From NCBI GenBank assembly GCA_013041945.1, contig JABDRC010000144.1:1-9886 (forward strand): a DNA stretch of 9,886 bases. The letters run 5' to 3'. Position numbers and translations under genes: made by a program. Under the pieces are notes generated by a model. That model did not search any database. It saw only the letters and a program-made list of their open reading frames with translations, and was not told the DNA's origin. Shown here piece after piece: positions 7,467 through 9,886 of this stretch (positions are counted from its first letter, which is position 1; the number at the start of each line of letters is the position of its first letter). Source of the DNA: Halobacteria archaeon. GTDB lineage: Bacteria > Pseudomonadota > Gammaproteobacteria > UBA9214.

Positions 7467-8734
7467 GTTGCTGGTTTTTCCAGAATCCCCTGCTCCCCCT
7501 CGGTCCGCCCGATCAGCACGGCCCCGCAGGAATCGCTGAAGACGTTTACGCTGGTGCGGCACATATCCAGCACCCGATCGACGGCCAGGATGAGGCCGAC
7601 CGCCTCCACGGGCAAACCTATCGTGGTCAGGATAATGGTGATGGCGACCAGGCTGGCAGCCGGTATGCCGGCCACACCGATGGAGGTCAGCAGGGCCACC
7701 AGCACCACGGTAAACTGGGTCACGAAGCCGAGTTCGATGCCGTAGGCCTGGGCGATGAACATGGCGGCGACACATTCATACAGCGCCGTGCCGTCCATGT
7801 TGACTGTTGCGCCCAGCGGCAAAACGAAACTGGTCGTGCGGTTCGAAACCCCCGCACGTTTTTCCACGCAATCGAGTGTCACCGGCAGGGTGGCGGAGGA
7901 GGATGCCGTCGAGAAGGCTGTCAGCATGGCCGGCGACATGGCGCTGAACTGCCGGCGGGGATCGACGCGTGCGATAAAGCGCAGCAGCAGTGGCAGGGTG
8001 ATCAGCATATGTACGGCCAGTGCACCCAGCACGGTAAAGAAAAACACCAGCAGCGGGCGGAATGCCTCGAAGCCGGTCACGGCAACGACCTTGGCGACCA
8101 GTGCGAACACGCCGAGCGGCGCGAACAGCATCACCCAGTCGGTGATCTTCATCATGACCGAGAAAATACCCTGCCAGAAGTCGAGCAGCAGCTTGCTGCG
8201 GCGCTCCTCGATACGCGTCATGAAGTAACCGAACAGCAGGCTGAAAAAGATCAGCCCCAGCATCTGGCCCTCGGCGGCCGCGGCCACGATATTGGTCGGG
8301 ATCATGCGAATGAAGATCTCGACCACGTCGCCGGCGCCCTTCCCCGCCACGCGCTCTTCTATTGAAGACAGGTCGGTCTCGTCCAGGGCAACGATGTCTT
8401 TCGCCGGTTCGCCGTCCACGATCCCCGGCTGCATGATGTTGACGGCCAGAAGGCCCACCAGGATGGCGAGCAGACTGGTCGAGAAATAGTACAGCAGGGT
8501 TTTCCAGCCAAGCCGGCCGACCGTGCCGCGACCGCCGATGCCCGCGATGCCGGTGATGATCGAGGATACGATCAGGGGAACAATGATCATTTTCAGGGCA
8601 TTCAGGAACATCGTGCCCAGGAATGAATAAATATCGAGGAAACGAATACCGAACAGTGCGCCATCCGGTCCCGTCAGGTGGCCGACCAGTACGGCGAGCA
8701 CCAGGGCGACCAGTATTTGCCAGTGCAGTTTCAG
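7463..8734 (-). CDS. Sodium:dicarboxylate/amino-acid symporter (DAACS/SLC1 family), probable CTG start
   Basis: Inner-membrane symporter importing dicarboxylates or acidic amino acids with sodium or protons; 423 aa. Family signatures are all present: hairpin 1 STASSSATLPVT (275-286), GATVNMDGTALYE (308-320) in TM7, hairpin 2 SIGVAGIPAAS (351-361), and TM8 D386, D390, R393, T394, N397. R393 matches the residue that binds the acidic side chain in GltPh. The only conventional in-frame start is GTG 8701, which lacks a Shine-Dalgarno and would cut the first helix. An in-frame TGA at 8761-8759 limits the frame upstream. CTG 8734 has AGGGAGG 8 nt before it and yields MKLHWQILVALVL, a usual start for the family, so I chose it. 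A sequencing error is the alternative. The gene follows ppiD by 38 nt without a promoter I can recognise, so it is likely cotranscribed. Its stop codon lies inside REP copy D. Whether it is DctA, GltP or another member cannot be decided from the sequence. Confidence 0.9.
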   Translation of the reverse strand: MKLHWQILVALVLAVLVGHLTGPDGALFGIRFLDIYSFLGTMFLNALKMIIVPLIVSSIITGIAGIGGRGTVGRLGWKTLLYYFSTSLLAILVGLLAVNIMQPGIVDGEPAKDIVALDETDLSSIEERVAGKGAGDVVEIFIRMIPTNIVAAAAEGQMLGLIFFSLLFGYFMTRIEERRSKLLLDFWQGIFSVMMKITDWVMLFAPLGVFALVAKVVAVTGFEAFRPLLVFFFTVLGALAVHMLITLPLLLRFIARVDPRRQFSAMSPAMLTAFSTASSSATLPVTLDCVEKRAGVSNRTTSFVLPLGATVNMDGTALYECVAAMFIAQAYGIELGFVTQFTVVLVALLTSIGVAGIPAASLVAITIILTTIGLPVEAVGLILAVDRVLDMCRTSVNVFSDSCGAVLIGRTEGEQGILEKPAT

Positions 8735-8742
8735 AACGAAAA

Positions 8743-8749
8743 CCTCCCT
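8743..8749 (-). promoter_or_regulatory. Strong Shine-Dalgarno that decides the symporter's CTG start
   Basis: AGGGAGG on the minus strand, 8 nt before CTG 8734. No ATG, GTG or TTG lies in frame at a usable distance; the only GTG in frame (8701) is 41 nt away. Confidence 0.75.
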
Positions 8750-8772
8750 GCAGAATCGTCAGCCAGGCGAAT

Positions 8773-9886
8773 TTACTGGTCGTCTTTTTGCGGTATGTCG
8801 ATCGATGCCTGGTTTTCCAGCCCGTCCAGGAACATCTGTACATCGCTCGCGCCCAGAATCCGTCCCAGGCCACGCTGCGCCAGCTTGCGCTGTTCATCCT
8901 CGAGGTCAGAGACGGTCCCGTCCCGCACCTCGTGCAGGGCGACCAGGACATACCCCCCCTGCGGCATGAGCAACCCGCTGTAAACGGGCCTGTCATCCTG
9001 TGGCGGGAGCATGGAAAACGCCTGCTGGACAATGGCCCTGTCGGGTGCGGGCGCAATCCGTTTGAGCAGCGGGTGTGACTCGGTCGTCAGAGCGTGGTTG
9101 CCGGCGATGTCGCCCAGCGTCAGCTCCCCCTGCTCGAGCCGCGCGAGGTAGGCCTTGCCCTGCTCCTCGAGCAGGGTGCGGGTTTTCCGTGTCCTGACCG
9201 CGTTGCTGACCAGCTCCCGCACCTCGTCAAACGGCCGCGGCCTGGCCTGCTCGTGTTCCAGTATGCGCAGCACGACCACATGGTTTTCACCAATCTCGAT
9301 GGCCGTGCTGTTGTTGCCATTTTGCAGGACATCCACGCCGAAAGCGGCTTCCACGATTTCCTCATTGGCGCCGATACCGGGACCGCCGTCACGGCCGATC
9401 CAGTCCGACTCCCTGATCTCCAGCGCCAGCGTCTCCGCAACACCCTGCAGGGAATCGGGCTGTTCAAATGCGATATTGGCCAGCGTGTCGGACTGTTCGA
9501 AGAACATATCGGCACGCTCCTCGCTTTGCAGCTCGCTGATCAGCTCATCGCGCACCTCGGCCAGCGGGGTACGCTGTTCGGGTTTTATCCCGGTCAACTC
9601 GATCACATGAAAACCGAAATCCGTCCGGACCGGCTCGCTGCGTTCGCCGACATTCATCGCGAACACGGCTTGCTCGAATTTCGGCGTCATGATGCCAGGG
9701 CCGAAGAAGCCGAGATCACCGCCCGCGGCGGCCGAAGCCGGATCATCGGATAATTCTGCGGCCAGCGCCGCGAAGTCCTCGCCGGCATCCAGGCGGTCGA
9801 CGATTTGCCCGGCCTTGTCGCGTGCCGTGTCAATGGTTCCCTCGTCGCTGTCCGCTGTACTGACGAGAATATGCCTTGCCCTGCGC
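8773..9886 (-). CDS. ppiD: Peptidyl-prolyl isomerase/periplasmic chaperone PpiD, C-terminal part (N-terminus beyond window)
   Basis: PpiD is anchored in the inner membrane by an N-terminal helix and helps newly exported proteins fold near the Sec exit. The last 370 residues are visible, about 60% of the 623-aa E. coli protein; the missing part should hold the membrane helix and chaperone region. The frame is open from the right edge, so the internal ATG at 9690 is not the start. A parvulin domain fills visible residues 3-98. Its motifs are ARHILVS (H5), FAALAAELSDDPASAAAGGD, GGDLGFF (55-61), M66/F70 and TDFGFHVIEL (H93). The remaining roughly 265 residues match the length of the E. coli PpiD tail. 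A SurA-like protein is less likely, because a second parvulin repeat is absent and the long acidic tail fits PpiD. The neighbouring fabI supports the call: hupB-ppiD-fabI proximity is known in Pseudomonas. The symporter gene follows closely. Confidence 0.88.
   Translation of the reverse strand, partial: RRARHILVSTADSDEGTIDTARDKAGQIVDRLDAGEDFAALAAELSDDPASAAAGGDLGFFGPGIMTPKFEQAVFAMNVGERSEPVRTDFGFHVIELTGIKPEQRTPLAEVRDELISELQSEERADMFFEQSDTLANIAFEQPDSLQGVAETLALEIRESDWIGRDGGPGIGANEEIVEAAFGVDVLQNGNNSTAIEIGENHVVVLRILEHEQARPRPFDEVRELVSNAVRTRKTRTLLEEQGKAYLARLEQGELTLGDIAGNHALTTESHPLLKRIAPAPDRAIVQQAFSMLPPQDDRPVYSGLLMPQGGYVLVALHEVRDGTVSDLEDEQRKLAQRGLGRILGASDVQMFLDGLENQASIDIPQKDDQ

Overview
The window (about 60% GC, nearly all coding, no phage, IS or CRISPR sequence) looks like ordinary chromosome of a gammaproteobacterium. 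The FabI-type enoyl-ACP reductase and PpiD-type periplasmic chaperone are of gammaproteobacterial type, and short GTAGGAGCG-headed REP palindromes sit between genes. From memory, Pseudomonas chromosomes also place ppiD, fabI and a peptide/nucleoside-antibiotic ABC importer side by side, so this looks like a rearranged version of a conserved neighbourhood. I cannot name the species; a Chromatiales-like lineage is a guess.

Layout. Positions 1-6263, minus strand: a four-gene peptide-importer operon read right to left. It encodes a lipoprotein solute-binding protein (4053-6263), a first permease (3076-4053), an enlarged second permease (1658-3079) and a fused double ATPase (1-1661, running off the left edge). 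The genes overlap by 1, 4 and 4 nt, so translation is probably coupled. The gene order matches E. coli yejABEF. Positions 6264-6409: divergent promoter region. Positions 6410-7195, plus strand: fabI. Positions 7196-7462: a 267-nt convergent intergenic region with four REP-like palindromes and two short tandem repeats. Positions 7463-8734, minus strand: a sodium-coupled dicarboxylate/amino-acid symporter that appears to start at a CTG codon and to take its stop codon from a REP element. Positions 8773-9886, minus strand: the C-terminal 370 residues of PpiD, running off the right edge.

How the genes work together. The four ABC genes should form one importer: lipoprotein receptor, two-subunit channel and two-headed ATPase, for oligopeptides or peptide-like compounds. 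fabI (membrane lipid synthesis) and ppiD (folding of exported proteins) are housekeeping genes. The symporter lies 38 nt behind ppiD and is probably read from the same transcript.

I found no new defence, mobile or biosynthetic system. The points most worth checking are the symporter's CTG start, the covarying REP set and the REP-supplied stop codon, the binding protein with both a lipobox and a C-terminal membrane helix, and the permease with an extra N-terminal membrane module.
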